From a virus: DNA of 58,230 bases. This document shows, piece after piece, positions 14,528-23,595 of the stretch. The stretch lies in IMG/VR virus record IMGVR_UViG_3300009034_000044, positions 1-58,230 of that record, one strand, 5' to 3'. A program made the translations under genes and the position numbers. The notes under the pieces were generated by a model, which ran no database searches, had not been told where the DNA came from, and worked only from the letters and a program-made list of their open reading frames with translations. Within the stretch, counting starts at the first letter, position 1. Every line of letters begins with the position of its first letter.

Positions 14528-16497
14528 TATGCTTTTCTCGATAGAGTTTCTACATCTGCTTCCATTACATCTATTTCAAAATCAGCACCAGCAGTATTGT
14601 AGAATTTTAATGTATAATATTTGCCTTTAATTCCCTTCCCGAACTTCACCCTTGAAGGATGAAATTTATTTTGGGTATCTGTTAAATCATAAGTATATTC
14701 AGTTCCATCATCTGCTGTAACCTTTAATTGATAAGTTCCATTTGCTTTCATGCCTAAAAACATATCTATTACTCTCTTAAGTTTATCAACACCCATTTTT
14801 AACTTACCAGTTGCTACTTTAGCATCTATATTTACCGCATCATCTTTTGTTCCTTCAAGCAAATAAATACCACTTGAAGAAGCACCTAAATATAGATTTC
14901 CAAATTTACAGAAACTTTCATAACCATAACTCGTATATTTTGAAAGTGCTGTATTCCTTGTATTCATAACAAATACATCAAACGTAGCTGCTGGTATAAT
15001 AAGACCAGATGCAGTTAATTTCAATGAAGGTAATACAAGCAAGGCATTTCCTTCAATATCAAGTTTAATTATTCCTGCACCATATCCAGTTATAGCTGGC
15101 AATGTCATTTGAACATTTCCAACTACTCCAGTTATTCCTTCTGCTGTTATTCCTATAGGTGGTAATGTTAAAATTGCACTACCTACTTTTGATACATCTC
15201 CAATACCTACCATAGTTAACATTGGTAATGTTAATTCTGCTTCACCAACTTTACCAACTATAGCAGTAGCTTCTATAGTCAACATTGGTAATGTTACATT
15301 AACAATAGAAAGTGCTGGAGTTGTTGCAGATATTATTAAACTCGGTAATGTTACATCTACATTACCCAACGCACCAGCAATTCCAGTAGCTTGTATGGTA
15401 AATACTGGTAAATCAGCAAGCATAACATGTGTTATTACATCAGCAAATGCATTTATCTCAAGCATTGGAAGATGCGTCATTACCCAATTTGTCCAGTAAC
15501 CACCAGCACCAATTTGCAACAATGGAAGCGTTTCTATAACATATGGAGCATATGCTGTAATTGTGGATGCTGGCAATGTTACATCTACTGAACCAGAACC
15601 ACCAGCAAGTGCTGGTATATATCCCAAAACCCAATAATCAATATTTAAACTCGATACTTTACCTTCAAATATATTACTTTCCAATGGAACAATATATGCA
15701 CCATTAAAATAATTACCACTATGATAGTGTATTTCACTAATACCGTCTTTTCTTAAATCAAATGTTCCTGCTGCTTCACCTACCTGTACTTCAATTATAG
15801 CAGCACCAGTACCAGCAGGAGGAGAGTCACCACTTAAGTCTCTATTTTGATATATGCCTGTAGAAGTACATGATACATCATAACCAGTATCTTTTGGAGT
15901 TCCAGTAAGGACATATCCTACTATATATACACTTGCACCGAAATTAAATTCTTTCCATATTTGACAAATCCTACTTGCATCTACTCCAACTATAGTCCAA
16001 AAATGTTGCTCAGTTGCAATTGGCTGTCTTGTATCTCCAGAACCCTTTCGTCTAAAATTCATTCCATTAGTAGATGTACTGTGTATTTCAAGAATTGCAA
16101 ATTGAGAACCAACTGGAACATAACTTGATAAGTCTATATCTAACCATCCAGTTCCAGGTGGAGTTACATTTGTACCAGTAGTAATCCATCCTGCTTCAGT
16201 TGATGTTAAATATCCACATAACCAATAGTGAGCATTTGCGTGGCTTTTGTATAGTTCTATTTTGCTATTAGAATTACATCCAACATATACTGGAGCTTGG
16301 TTATAAAGTTGCTGTAATATCCTATTATCTCCTGAACCTACTTTTCTTGCTCCAGTTCTCGCATTTGGGGCATCATTTGCAGTTCTAATAATAACAACTG
16401 CATTGGTAGGAACTCCCTGCGAAGTTAAGTCTACTTCTTGCCAGCCTGTAGTTGCTGGTGGGGTAATTTCTATATATGTATCAAAAAATACAGCCAT
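14527..16497 (-). CDS. Repeat-rich tail fibre-like protein
   Basis: 656 residues. The centre (about residues 300-510) contains eight or so degenerate repeats of around 25-30 residues built on (V/L)TLPxLTIxAxG with intervening GxVG motifs, suggesting a beta-helix or stacked-sheet shaft. N-terminal part is beta-rich (TGWQEVDLTSQGVP and TGWLDIDLSSYVP, two related copies). C-terminus YTLKFYNTAGADFEIDV. Probably a trimeric fibre; immediately downstream of a strong terminator-like hairpin. Confidence 0.6.
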   Translation of the reverse strand: MAVFFDTYIEITPPATTGWQEVDLTSQGVPTNAVVIIRTANDAPNARTGARKVGSGDNRILQQLYNQAPVYVGCNSNSKIELYKSHANAHYWLCGYLTSTEAGWITTGTNVTPPGTGWLDIDLSSYVPVGSQFAILEIHSTSTNGMNFRRKGSGDTRQPIATEQHFWTIVGVDASRICQIWKEFNFGASVYIVGYVLTGTPKDTGYDVSCTSTGIYQNRDLSGDSPPAGTGAAIIEVQVGEAAGTFDLRKDGISEIHYHSGNYFNGAYIVPLESNIFEGKVSSLNIDYWVLGYIPALAGGSGSVDVTLPASTITAYAPYVIETLPLLQIGAGGYWTNWVMTHLPMLEINAFADVITHVMLADLPVFTIQATGIAGALGNVDVTLPSLIISATTPALSIVNVTLPMLTIEATAIVGKVGEAELTLPMLTMVGIGDVSKVGSAILTLPPIGITAEGITGVVGNVQMTLPAITGYGAGIIKLDIEGNALLVLPSLKLTASGLIIPAATFDVFVMNTRNTALSKYTSYGYESFCKFGNLYLGASSSGIYLLEGTKDDAVNIDAKVATGKLKMGVDKLKRVIDMFLGMKANGTYQLKVTADDGTEYTYDLTDTQNKFHPSRVKFGKGIKGKYYTLKFYNTAGADFEIDVMEADVETLSRKA

Positions 16498-16507
16498 TTT
16501 TATTCCT

Positions 16508-16572
16508 TAAAAAGACAAAAAGGTGGTATCAGATATAGAAGTATTGTTTGAACCAACATACCAACACCACCT
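16508..16572 (-). terminator. Terminator-like hairpin within the late operon
   Basis: Minus strand AGGTGGT (16572-16566) pairs with ACCACCT (16527-16521), followed by TTTTTGTCTTTTT. It lies between the CBM-like gene and the 656-residue fibre gene, so it probably sets relative expression through partial termination. Confidence 0.65.
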
Positions 16573-16587
16573 ATATTAATCTTAATT

Positions 16588-17475
16588 TTATTGTGCTGGT
16601 ACTGTAAGTTGGAATGTACTAATTGAAATTACCGCACTTAATGCTACATATGTTGAACCCATATTAAGTTCAGCACCAGATGTACCGACAGAACCATCTA
16701 TCCTTTCATCTGTAGTTGAACTTCCACCACCATCTCCAGGAGCTATAAGTCTAAAAGAAAGAGCATCAGCACCAGGGTTATATACTCCTGAGCCTGACCA
16801 TGTTTCTGTAGATTTTTTGGATAATGTTCCGTTTGATGCATCGTCAAAAGACAATCCAACAGCAGCACCATCCGAATAAATAGTAACGAGTAAATTTCCT
16901 ACTGGAGCATTATCTGCTAAAGCTGGCTGAGTTCCACTATATAGCTTTACAAATCCTTTGTGGAATATATCTTGTAAAGCCCTTGAAAGAGAAATTAATT
17001 TTATAGTATCAAATCCAAAGAATTTTGCGGTATCACTTGTGTCACTATTCTGCAAAGTAAATCTATGTGTAGTAGCAGTAGCTTTAAATACTATCAATCC
17101 AGCTACGTCTGCATAAAACTCTACCCATGCAGCAGATTGTGTCATATCTGCTGATTCAAATATGGCATCTTCATCTGCTACCGTTCCAACCATTACCCTT
17201 CCACCAGAAGCACCACCAGTATTTTTTCCATATGCATACATAACATACATATGGTCAACCTTCATCGTAGTAATATCCTGATATGCCTTTGCTACATTGG
17301 CACTATTAGTTAGAACCTTTAAATGGTTTCCAGATTGCCCACCAGACTCACTTGACAATACTGCATTAATTGCTGTCCATCCAGTAGTATCAGTAGTAAA
17401 TTCCCCATTAGTAATCTTATTAAGGTTGATTCCAGCAAGTTTATTTCTAAGTCCTGTACTTAGCCTAAGAGCCAT
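16588..17475 (-). CDS. Tail protein with galactose-binding-like domain
   Basis: 295 residues. The N-terminal 165 residues (ITNGEFTTDTTGWTAINA, MYVMYAYGKN, RFTLQNSDTSDTAKFFGFD) look like a carbohydrate-binding jelly roll of the CBM4/9 kind. A second beta domain follows (VKLYSGTQPALADNAPVG, LSFDDASNGTLSKKS). Probably a surface-exposed virion protein that contacts host glycans. Confidence 0.6.
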   Translation of the reverse strand: MALRLSTGLRNKLAGINLNKITNGEFTTDTTGWTAINAVLSSESGGQSGNHLKVLTNSANVAKAYQDITTMKVDHMYVMYAYGKNTGGASGGRVMVGTVADEDAIFESADMTQSAAWVEFYADVAGLIVFKATATTHRFTLQNSDTSDTAKFFGFDTIKLISLSRALQDIFHKGFVKLYSGTQPALADNAPVGNLLVTIYSDGAAVGLSFDDASNGTLSKKSTETWSGSGVYNPGADALSFRLIAPGDGGGSSTTDERIDGSVGTSGAELNMGSTYVALSAVISISTFQLTVPAQ

Positions 17476-17486
17476 GTTTTTACCTC

Positions 17487-18734
17487 CTATTCATATATTT
17501 TTTCAGAATTTTCTGCATCTATAAAAGATACAATAAATTGATTTATTCCTCTTGATTGACGGAATAAACTTGTTCCAGTTTTGGTTTCTGGAAAAGAAAA
17601 ATGTTTATCTGTTAAATTTTCAAATTTTCCACCATCAGTTCCCATACATATACCCTCTGGAGAAACCCATAAAGCAACTTGCTCTGGCAATCCCTTTCCT
17701 ATTAATTCACCAGATACATATTGTTTAGTACCTTTTAAAGCTCCATAACCAGCTACAGTAGTTTTCTTAAATGGTGGATTATCTCCTTTTAAAAATATTG
17801 TTTCGTTATCAGTTGCTACAAACAATCCATCGTCAACAACAGCTATTAACTGCACGTTCTCATCAAACATTGAATAATTTAAACGTGGCTTATATAGTTC
17901 ATAGGCAAATGGCTCAGAATACCATATAACATTATTCTTTGCTATATAAATTCTTGCATTGTAATGTTCGATTATATCTCCAGCAGGAATTTTATCAAGC
18001 TCTGTTCCTATAAATGGTAATTGAGACCTAAGCCTATTACTGATAATGTCTATGGTTGATGTATCACTTGCAACCTTATCATAAAAATATAAAACATATC
18101 CATTAGGAGTAGATAAATAAACATCAATATATTGAACAGTTGGGTCATTAGATTGGATTATGTTTTTTATTCTTATTCCAGAATTTGCGGTCAAAGTAAT
18201 TGTATTTTTTGTTGAACCAGAAACTTGACCATCGCTTCTAACATAGGCAATAGCAAATTGATAATCTCCTGCTTTCATGAATCCGCTTATTGTTTCAAAT
18301 TCGGGAGCAGGAGGTATGTTTAATCCCCAAGACCTTGCTTGTCTATTTTCTATTATGCCAGTATCTATTCCGTCAGAGTAATATACCTTACCAAGTAAGG
18401 ATAAATATTCCATTCTTGCTCTTAGGGAAGTTAAGTTAGACCTTAGAGTGTCATTAGAATAATCAGGAAATAGTCTCTTTAAGTTCGTTCCTTGCCTGTA
18501 AAGACAAATCTCTCCATCACTCCAAAGGGAATGAATATTTCCTGTTACTTGTTTAGTAGCTCCTTGCCTTCTTCTAACATGAAATTCATCTGTTATATCT
18601 ATGTTTTCAGCTTCAGATAAAAATGTTTCAGTTACTCCAGTTCTACCTACAAATTCAGTTTTTGCAAAGTCATGTAAAGGAAGAAGGTTATTAAGCCCTA
18701 ATAGTCTCCTGAGAGCCAAAACCATTCTTTGCAT
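17487..18734 (-). CDS. Tail nozzle-like protein
   Basis: 415 residues. The opening has DITDEFHVRRRQGATKQ, followed by SLWSDGEICLYRQGTNLKRL and AGDYQFAIAYVRSDGQVSG. This beta-propeller-like pattern (start-of-gene model, DNA-tail stabilising nozzle) matches tail hub/nozzle proteins of P22- and T7-type phages as I know them. It sits among adaptor, capsid and fibre genes, as expected. Family assignment is from pattern memory. Confidence 0.6.
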   Translation of the reverse strand: MQRMVLALRRLLGLNNLLPLHDFAKTEFVGRTGVTETFLSEAENIDITDEFHVRRRQGATKQVTGNIHSLWSDGEICLYRQGTNLKRLFPDYSNDTLRSNLTSLRARMEYLSLLGKVYYSDGIDTGIIENRQARSWGLNIPPAPEFETISGFMKAGDYQFAIAYVRSDGQVSGSTKNTITLTANSGIRIKNIIQSNDPTVQYIDVYLSTPNGYVLYFYDKVASDTSTIDIISNRLRSQLPFIGTELDKIPAGDIIEHYNARIYIAKNNVIWYSEPFAYELYKPRLNYSMFDENVQLIAVVDDGLFVATDNETIFLKGDNPPFKKTTVAGYGALKGTKQYVSGELIGKGLPEQVALWVSPEGICMGTDGGKFENLTDKHFSFPETKTGTSLFRQSRGINQFIVSFIDAENSEKIYE

Positions 18735-18736
18735 TA

Positions 18737-18970
18737 TTATTCCTCTGATGTTGGTTCAGCAGCCTCACCAAATGCTATACCATATTCATCGTCAGGAGTT
18801 TCTATTTCTCCTAATGCTTCTCTAATAATTTTAATAGCATCGTCTTCAGTTTCAGCAGTATATTTCAACTCTGGTTTATATATCTCATGACCTTCTTCAT
18901 CCTTCTTAGGTTTACAAGGTACTTCAACTATATAAGTTCCATCACTTGCTTTTTCTACGCTAATTCTCAT
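18737..18970 (-). CDS. Small acidic late protein
   Basis: 77 residues (MRISVEKASDGTYIVEVPCK...), with a basic/aromatic beta start, a helix (TEDDAIKIIREALGEI) and an acidic tail ending EPTSEE. Lies 2 nt upstream of the nozzle gene. Function unknown. Confidence 0.6.
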   Translation of the reverse strand: MRISVEKASDGTYIVEVPCKPKKDEEGHEIYKPELKYTAETEDDAIKIIREALGEIETPDDEYGIAFGEAAEPTSEE

Positions 18971-18998
18971 TTATGCCTCCATGTTCTATATTATACTA

Positions 18999-20420
18999 TT
19001 AATCTGTTTGTATCGTTTTTACTGAACTACCATTATAATATTTAAAAACATGAGCAGCAGAATCATACCAAAAATCACCTTCAGTTGAAGAATCATTATC
19101 CATAGCTGCAAGTGGAAATCTTATGTGTGCATGAGATGCTTTGGCTATAAAATTACCCATATCAATAATTGCGGTAACAGCTTCACGATTAGAAGCCCAG
19201 TTTGTTGATTTAAAATCTAACAATGCATCTGCTTTTGCAAAAGAACCCATAAATTCTTCAGTTTCTATTCTACAACCTACATATAAAGTACCAGGGACAA
19301 CAGCAGTTTTTACTCTAATCTGACCTCCTATTATACTGCCAATAGAAGTTGGAGTACCTTCAGAACATGCTTCAAAAAATGCACCCCTTATCGTAAGAAC
19401 TGTAGTAGCATCTTTTGCGATAGCTTCAGATTGGACACCTGTACAAGTTCCACCATATAAATTTGCAAACGAAATTCCCTGAAAAAATCCACCCCTTGCT
19501 TCTCCTGTAACTGCTCCTACTGCTTTATGTTCTGCCCTTCCTCTGATAGCTATTAATTCACCAGTTGTTTTTGCAGATTTTGCGATTACATAACATGCTT
19601 CCTTCACATTAGCAGCATAATCAATAACCATATATAATTGCCTATCGGCAGATGTAGGTGTAACCTGTATATCAATCGCCCTGGTTGTTCCAGCATTATC
19701 AAATTTAATTCCAGTTGCCACAGGAGCATCAAAGTGAACTCCAGTTGTAATTATACCTGTAGTATTAAAATATAAACCAACGGTAAACGATGTTTCGGCA
19801 GCACCCCAAGTTGTATCCTTTACTTTAATAGCAGCACCAGATAAAACTCCACTACCAAATTTTTCAGATTCAACAAGTAATGGAATAAAATCAGTTCCAG
19901 GTGCTACAGAACTTTTAATCCTAACATGTAATCCATACATATTAGTAATGCTTGTAGGTGTACCCTCTGAATCACAAGCAACCATCGCACCACGAATGGT
20001 AGTAACGGTACTTGTATCTTTGGCTATAGCTTCTGCATAGAGAGCATTTACAGTACCAGCGTATAAAGCTGCATATGCGATTCCTTGTGCGTGTACGCCA
20101 CGAATTTCAGCAGTAGATGCACCAGCAGCTTTAGCTTGTCCCCTTGCTCTGAGTGCAGTAGTATCTCCGCTTGTTTTTGCTGAACTTGATATAATATATG
20201 CAGCTTCCTTATTATTAGTCCCATAATCAATATCCATGTATAATTGCCTATCAGCAATATTGGGTGTAACTTGAATATCTATAGCTCTTTGAGTTATGGC
20301 ATTTGTCACTTTAAAAGCATTTGCATTAGCTCCAAAGTTTAAAACGCCATTTACAGTCGCTATTTTATTTAGCTTATCTATGCTAAATAATTCTACTAAA
20401 CCTTTTAATCTATTAAGCAT
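18999..20420 (-). CDS. Virion protein with internal duplication
   Basis: 473 residues. Two related halves: each has RAIDIQVTP-x-ADRQLYM followed by NxKEAxYxIxxSAKT, GxxxFFQGIxxAxLYxGT-like and IRGAxxxxxSEGTPTSI. The C-terminus is YNGSSVKTIQTD, a form common at the end of phage head-fibre proteins. Probably a decoration or fibre protein. Another gene in this operon (33754-34758) has a similar Gly/Ala/Ile-rich plan. Confidence 0.55.
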   Translation of the reverse strand: MLNRLKGLVELFSIDKLNKIATVNGVLNFGANANAFKVTNAITQRAIDIQVTPNIADRQLYMDIDYGTNNKEAAYIISSSAKTSGDTTALRARGQAKAAGASTAEIRGVHAQGIAYAALYAGTVNALYAEAIAKDTSTVTTIRGAMVACDSEGTPTSITNMYGLHVRIKSSVAPGTDFIPLLVESEKFGSGVLSGAAIKVKDTTWGAAETSFTVGLYFNTTGIITTGVHFDAPVATGIKFDNAGTTRAIDIQVTPTSADRQLYMVIDYAANVKEACYVIAKSAKTTGELIAIRGRAEHKAVGAVTGEARGGFFQGISFANLYGGTCTGVQSEAIAKDATTVLTIRGAFFEACSEGTPTSIGSIIGGQIRVKTAVVPGTLYVGCRIETEEFMGSFAKADALLDFKSTNWASNREAVTAIIDMGNFIAKASHAHIRFPLAAMDNDSSTEGDFWYDSAAHVFKYYNGSSVKTIQTD

Positions 20421-20442
20421 TTTTTATTTCCTCCTTTAAATT

Positions 20443-21426
20443 TTAAAAACCAAAAGCTCTTGGTCTCATTCTTGAATTTGGTATATGCCTTCTTCTATTC
20501 ATTTCTGTTTTAGCGGAAGGTCTTTCTCCAAATTTCTTTGTAAAAGTTTGGTCAAACAAAACAGCTTTAGTTAAATCCATAGTTTCTGCATCCTGTTTCC
20601 TGTAAGCCAGATGCAGTATCCAATCCACCAAATCAGCATGATATACTGCTGGTATTTCTGGAGATAAAGCTGTATCACCTACAGCAAGTTCTATTTTAGG
20701 TAATCGCTGCACTACCATCCATAAAACATCACTTGTATCTGGTGGAGCTATTAATTTAATAAAGCCATTGTCTTCAATGTAAGAAAAAACATAACCTGAA
20801 GGAAGCGTTTCCCATGAATCATAATACCATAATGAATCAAAATCAACAGTTCCTATGTCGTAGTCAACAATAGTTATGTCTGCATCCAAAGCCCAAAGAG
20901 TTTTTTGTCTTAATGGGTAGTTTAAACTTTCAGGTCTTGCTCTCATTACCATTAAAGTTTTTGGATGCAATTTATAAGTATGAACATCAGCCCTTAACGG
21001 TAGCCTACAAACTGTCCTTGTGGCTTCAATTACTGCACTCACATTTAATTCGTCTTGTAGGGTTTCCAATACAGTAATATCTGTATCTGTAACATTTGAT
21101 ATAGTATAATCGCCATCATTTAAAACAGTTCCAGACACATTTATTGTATCATCTCTTTCAAATGTATTTACTTCTGATTCTATTGACGCAAGAAGAAAAC
21201 CACCAGTAGCTTTTGTTATTTTCTTTGTACTGTTAGCAAAGGAAATATTGCTATTTCCAGTTAACTTTACTTGAGATGGATATGTAACTATAAGGTAGCC
21301 TCTCCTGCAAGCCTCTTTTTGTGCATCATTAAGATAAGCCATAAGCTCTGCATCTGACCACTTATAAGGTTGATTTTCATCATCAAGTTGATATCTTGAT
21401 AATGTTAAAATTTGTGCATTTGTCAT
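20443..21426 (-). CDS. Head-tail adaptor protein
   Basis: 327 residues. The N-terminus (ILTLSRYQLDDENQPYKW, SDAELMAYLNDAQKEACRRG) matches adaptor proteins that sit under the portal in podoviruses (DUF6682-like, from memory). The remainder is beta-rich with aromatic residues and ends RRRHIPNSRMRPRAFGF. The position between capsid and nozzle genes supports this. Confidence 0.7.
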   Translation of the reverse strand: MTNAQILTLSRYQLDDENQPYKWSDAELMAYLNDAQKEACRRGYLIVTYPSQVKLTGNSNISFANSTKKITKATGGFLLASIESEVNTFERDDTINVSGTVLNDGDYTISNVTDTDITVLETLQDELNVSAVIEATRTVCRLPLRADVHTYKLHPKTLMVMRARPESLNYPLRQKTLWALDADITIVDYDIGTVDFDSLWYYDSWETLPSGYVFSYIEDNGFIKLIAPPDTSDVLWMVVQRLPKIELAVGDTALSPEIPAVYHADLVDWILHLAYRKQDAETMDLTKAVLFDQTFTKKFGERPSAKTEMNRRRHIPNSRMRPRAFGF

Positions 21427-21432
21427 AATTTC

Positions 21433-21789
21433 CTATTTATCAAGAATACGGAAATTAAATCTTGGAACGTCTTTGCGATTTTCCTCTCCAGTTGCAGGAT
21501 TCATGTCTATTTTTGTAACGATAGCAGTTTGTAGTACATGAACAACCGATTCAGGAACGTCTACTGCGATACCCCTCTTAATGGAATAAGGATAACCATT
21601 GACGCTTACAAAAACCCTTCCTTGATTCTCATCCCCTTCTTGTTCTTCAATGATAATTTTTACTTTTTTGGATTTTTCTGGTTTTGGTTCTGCTATTGGG
21701 TTGGGTACATCTTTCTTTTCAGGTTCTTCCTGCTTATCGGCTTTGGGTAAATTAGCAAAAACGTCATGCTCTTTAGATTTGTCTTCCAT
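21433..21789 (-). CDS. Hypothetical head-region protein
   Basis: 118 residues. The first 50 are charged and Pro/Glu/Lys-rich, followed by a beta domain (VKIIIEEQEGDENQGRVFVS, VNGYPYSIKRGIAVDVPES) and RFNFRILDK at the end. The region after residue 60 resembles small conserved proteins adjacent to N4-gp56 capsids. An RNA hairpin set lies directly upstream of its ribosome site. Confidence 0.6.
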   Translation of the reverse strand: MEDKSKEHDVFANLPKADKQEEPEKKDVPNPIAEPKPEKSKKVKIIIEEQEGDENQGRVFVSVNGYPYSIKRGIAVDVPESVVHVLQTAIVTKIDMNPATGEENRKDVPRFNFRILDK

Positions 21790-21799
21790 CTAATTCCTC

Positions 21800-21880
21800 C
21801 TGTTTTTAAGCCATAAGCAGTTACTCATGGCTCGATTTTTTCGATTTAAAAAGCAGGGAGTGTAGTCTATGTAACTCCCC
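21800..21880 (-). promoter_or_regulatory. Structured RNA element, copy 1, upstream of a head gene
   Basis: In transcript order on the minus strand: GGGAGT/ACTCCC hairpin (21879-21856), the mini-stem TCGA-AAAAA-TCGA (21844-21832), and AGCCAT/ATGGCT hairpin (21832-21809), then AGGAGGAATTAG before the start at 21789. The same order and the CGAAAAAATCG motif recur at 24562-24640. The outer pair changes T-A to C-G between copies, suggesting conserved structure. Confidence 0.55.
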
Positions 21881-21914
21881 GACCTCCCTTTTTATAGACG
21901 GAGTCTTTTTTATC

Positions 21915-22214
21915 TTACCTAACCGCAACGTAAAAACAGGTTTCCCCATTTCCATTGATACCGTCAGTACCTATTGTAAATCCCTGATAATCAGTATCGT
22001 ATTGAGATATACCATTCGATGTAACCCTGGAAAGTGTGCTGTTATCATCCTTAAGTCCATGTCCAGCAGCCATTCCTTCCCACCATTCCATTGTTGCAGG
22101 ATTTGTAGCATCGAGATTGTATATTTTTATATATCTTGGCTTAAAACCACACCTTACGTTTATAGCTACACCAGTACCTTCAAAAGTACCAACTGCATGA
22201 ATTTCTTGTAGCAT
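21915..22214 (-). CDS. Probable head decoration-type protein
   Basis: 99 residues, beta-rich (EIHAVGTFEGTGVAINVRCG, PRYIKIYNLDATNPATMEWWEG, CFYVAVR). I recall similar small proteins beside N4-gp56 capsid genes. No experimental role is implied by the sequence. Start at 22214 follows AGGAGGAAAAC. Confidence 0.55.
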   Translation of the reverse strand: MLQEIHAVGTFEGTGVAINVRCGFKPRYIKIYNLDATNPATMEWWEGMAAGHGLKDDNSTLSRVTSNGISQYDTDYQGFTIGTDGINGNGETCFYVAVR

Positions 22215-22246
22215 TGTTTTCCTCCTATATTAGTCTTAAAAATTTA

Positions 22247-22492
22247 TTACGCATCCAATACTGCTTTAACTGCTACCAATTTGGCATACCTATCAGCACC
22301 TAATATAGCAGCACCCATATCATCAAGATGTCCAAGAATAGTAGAAAGAGTAGATTTTTCAGCAGCAGTAATTGCTTTAACTCCCCTTTCATCAGGGTTA
22401 GTAACGGATGTTTTTAGAAAATTATCAATCTCACTTAACATTAAGTCTACTCCATCCAAAAGCGACTGTTTACAAGTTTCAGCAATAGTCAT
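22247..22492 (-). CDS. Small helical head-region protein
   Basis: 81 residues, all predicted helix (QSLLDGVDLMLSEIDNFL, KAITAAEKSTLSTILGHLDD, YAKLVAVKAVLDA). Located directly after the capsid gene with AGGAGGAAAT before the ATG. Possibly a capsid accessory protein; no family recognised. Confidence 0.55.
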   Translation of the reverse strand: MTIAETCKQSLLDGVDLMLSEIDNFLKTSVTNPDERGVKAITAAEKSTLSTILGHLDDMGAAILGADRYAKLVAVKAVLDA

Positions 22493-22514
22493 TTTTTATT
22501 TCCTCCTGTATTTT

Positions 22515-22556
22515 GGGGTAGTCTTGGGATTCATAAAATAAACCTTGCACTACCCC
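22515..22556 (-). promoter_or_regulatory. Hairpin between capsid gene and downstream gene
   Basis: GGGGTAGT (22556-22549 in the minus sense) pairs perfectly with ACTACCCC (22522-22515), 8 bp with a 26-nt loop. It lacks a downstream U-tract on the minus strand (AAAATACAGGAGG follows). It could stabilise the capsid mRNA 3' end or mark a processing site. Confidence 0.55.
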
Positions 22557-22574
22557 AGGATTATATTTTTAATA

Positions 22575-23579
22575 TTATAGTGCTGTTACTGCACATTCAA
22601 GTCTTGCCATCCACGCATCATTAAGAATAAGTGCTGTCTGCATGGTCTTCCAACCAATACTTCCTCTCTGTCCTAAAGGGTCAGACTTAGAAGGTGTTGG
22701 ATTAATAACCGTAGGTGCGATAGCAAATTTACCCTTAAGGGCTATAACACAATAAGCGTTTCTTGCGATATAAAGAACTGGATAAACATCAGCACTTACA
22801 CCAGTTGTAGAAACCATTGCTACACCACTACCAGCATATGCTCCACCAGTATCAGCCCAAGGCTCAAAAATCTGAGTTAATAGATACCTACAATTTTCAA
22901 CTGCTCCAACTTCCATCTCATAAGGAGTTACCTGACCATAATCTTTTACATCTATAAATCCAGGTATTGCTCTAATATCAGATTCCATATCGGTATGTGC
23001 AATAGCTATATAAGAAGGTAGCACAGCTTCAGTATTGAAGTTCGGAGTTGACCTAACAATCTGTGTTATTTGCATAGCATATTGTTTCTTAAATGCCCTT
23101 GTAATAGCTCTTTGCTTTGCAAGGGATATGGGTACATTAACATGACTTCTCTGAGTACCATTAGCCCAAAATACGTTAGTTCCAGCTTTTATATAACCAA
23201 ACCTAACAGTTTCGATTGTCATAGCAGCCTGTTCACCAAGTAAACCAGTGAACTCTTTAAGAACAGGGTCTTCATGAGTATCAGCTACTATATCGGTAAT
23301 CTCAATAATACTACCATACTGTTTAAGAATAGCAGTAATATCTACATAATTAGGCTTGATGCTTGTAGGGGTTACACCCTCAACAAGCGGAGTTGTTGCC
23401 AATGGAAGATGCTCGTACCTACGAAACTTCATTGACTGTGTTTTATGCATAGGTAATTCCTTAGCTTGTCCGAATTTCTCGATAACAAGATAAGGCATAC
23501 CACGTTTTAAAAGTTCAACCACTACATATGCAGCAGTTCTTGGAGAAATATCTCCGTATAGGGTTACTGTTCCTGCCAT
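22575..23579 (-). CDS. Major capsid protein, N4-gp56 type
   Basis: 334 residues. Features of the N4-gp56 capsid family (HK97 fold) include MKFRRYEHLPLATTPL(VEG)VTP in the N-arm, YGSIIEITDIVADTHEDPV, a helix with GLLGEQAAMTIETVRFGYI, the AIAHTDMESDIRAIPGFI stretch, YGQVTPYEMEVGAVENCRYLL and ISPTVI-like C-terminus with PLGQRGSIGWKTMQTALILNDAWMARLECA. Preceded by the scaffold gene (17 nt apart), as usual. This is the best identified structural protein. Confidence 0.9.
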   Translation of the reverse strand: MAGTVTLYGDISPRTAAYVVVELLKRGMPYLVIEKFGQAKELPMHKTQSMKFRRYEHLPLATTPLVEGVTPTSIKPNYVDITAILKQYGSIIEITDIVADTHEDPVLKEFTGLLGEQAAMTIETVRFGYIKAGTNVFWANGTQRSHVNVPISLAKQRAITRAFKKQYAMQITQIVRSTPNFNTEAVLPSYIAIAHTDMESDIRAIPGFIDVKDYGQVTPYEMEVGAVENCRYLLTQIFEPWADTGGAYAGSGVAMVSTTGVSADVYPVLYIARNAYCVIALKGKFAIAPTVINPTPSKSDPLGQRGSIGWKTMQTALILNDAWMARLECAVTAL

Positions 23580-23595
23580 AGTATTTGCCTCCTAT

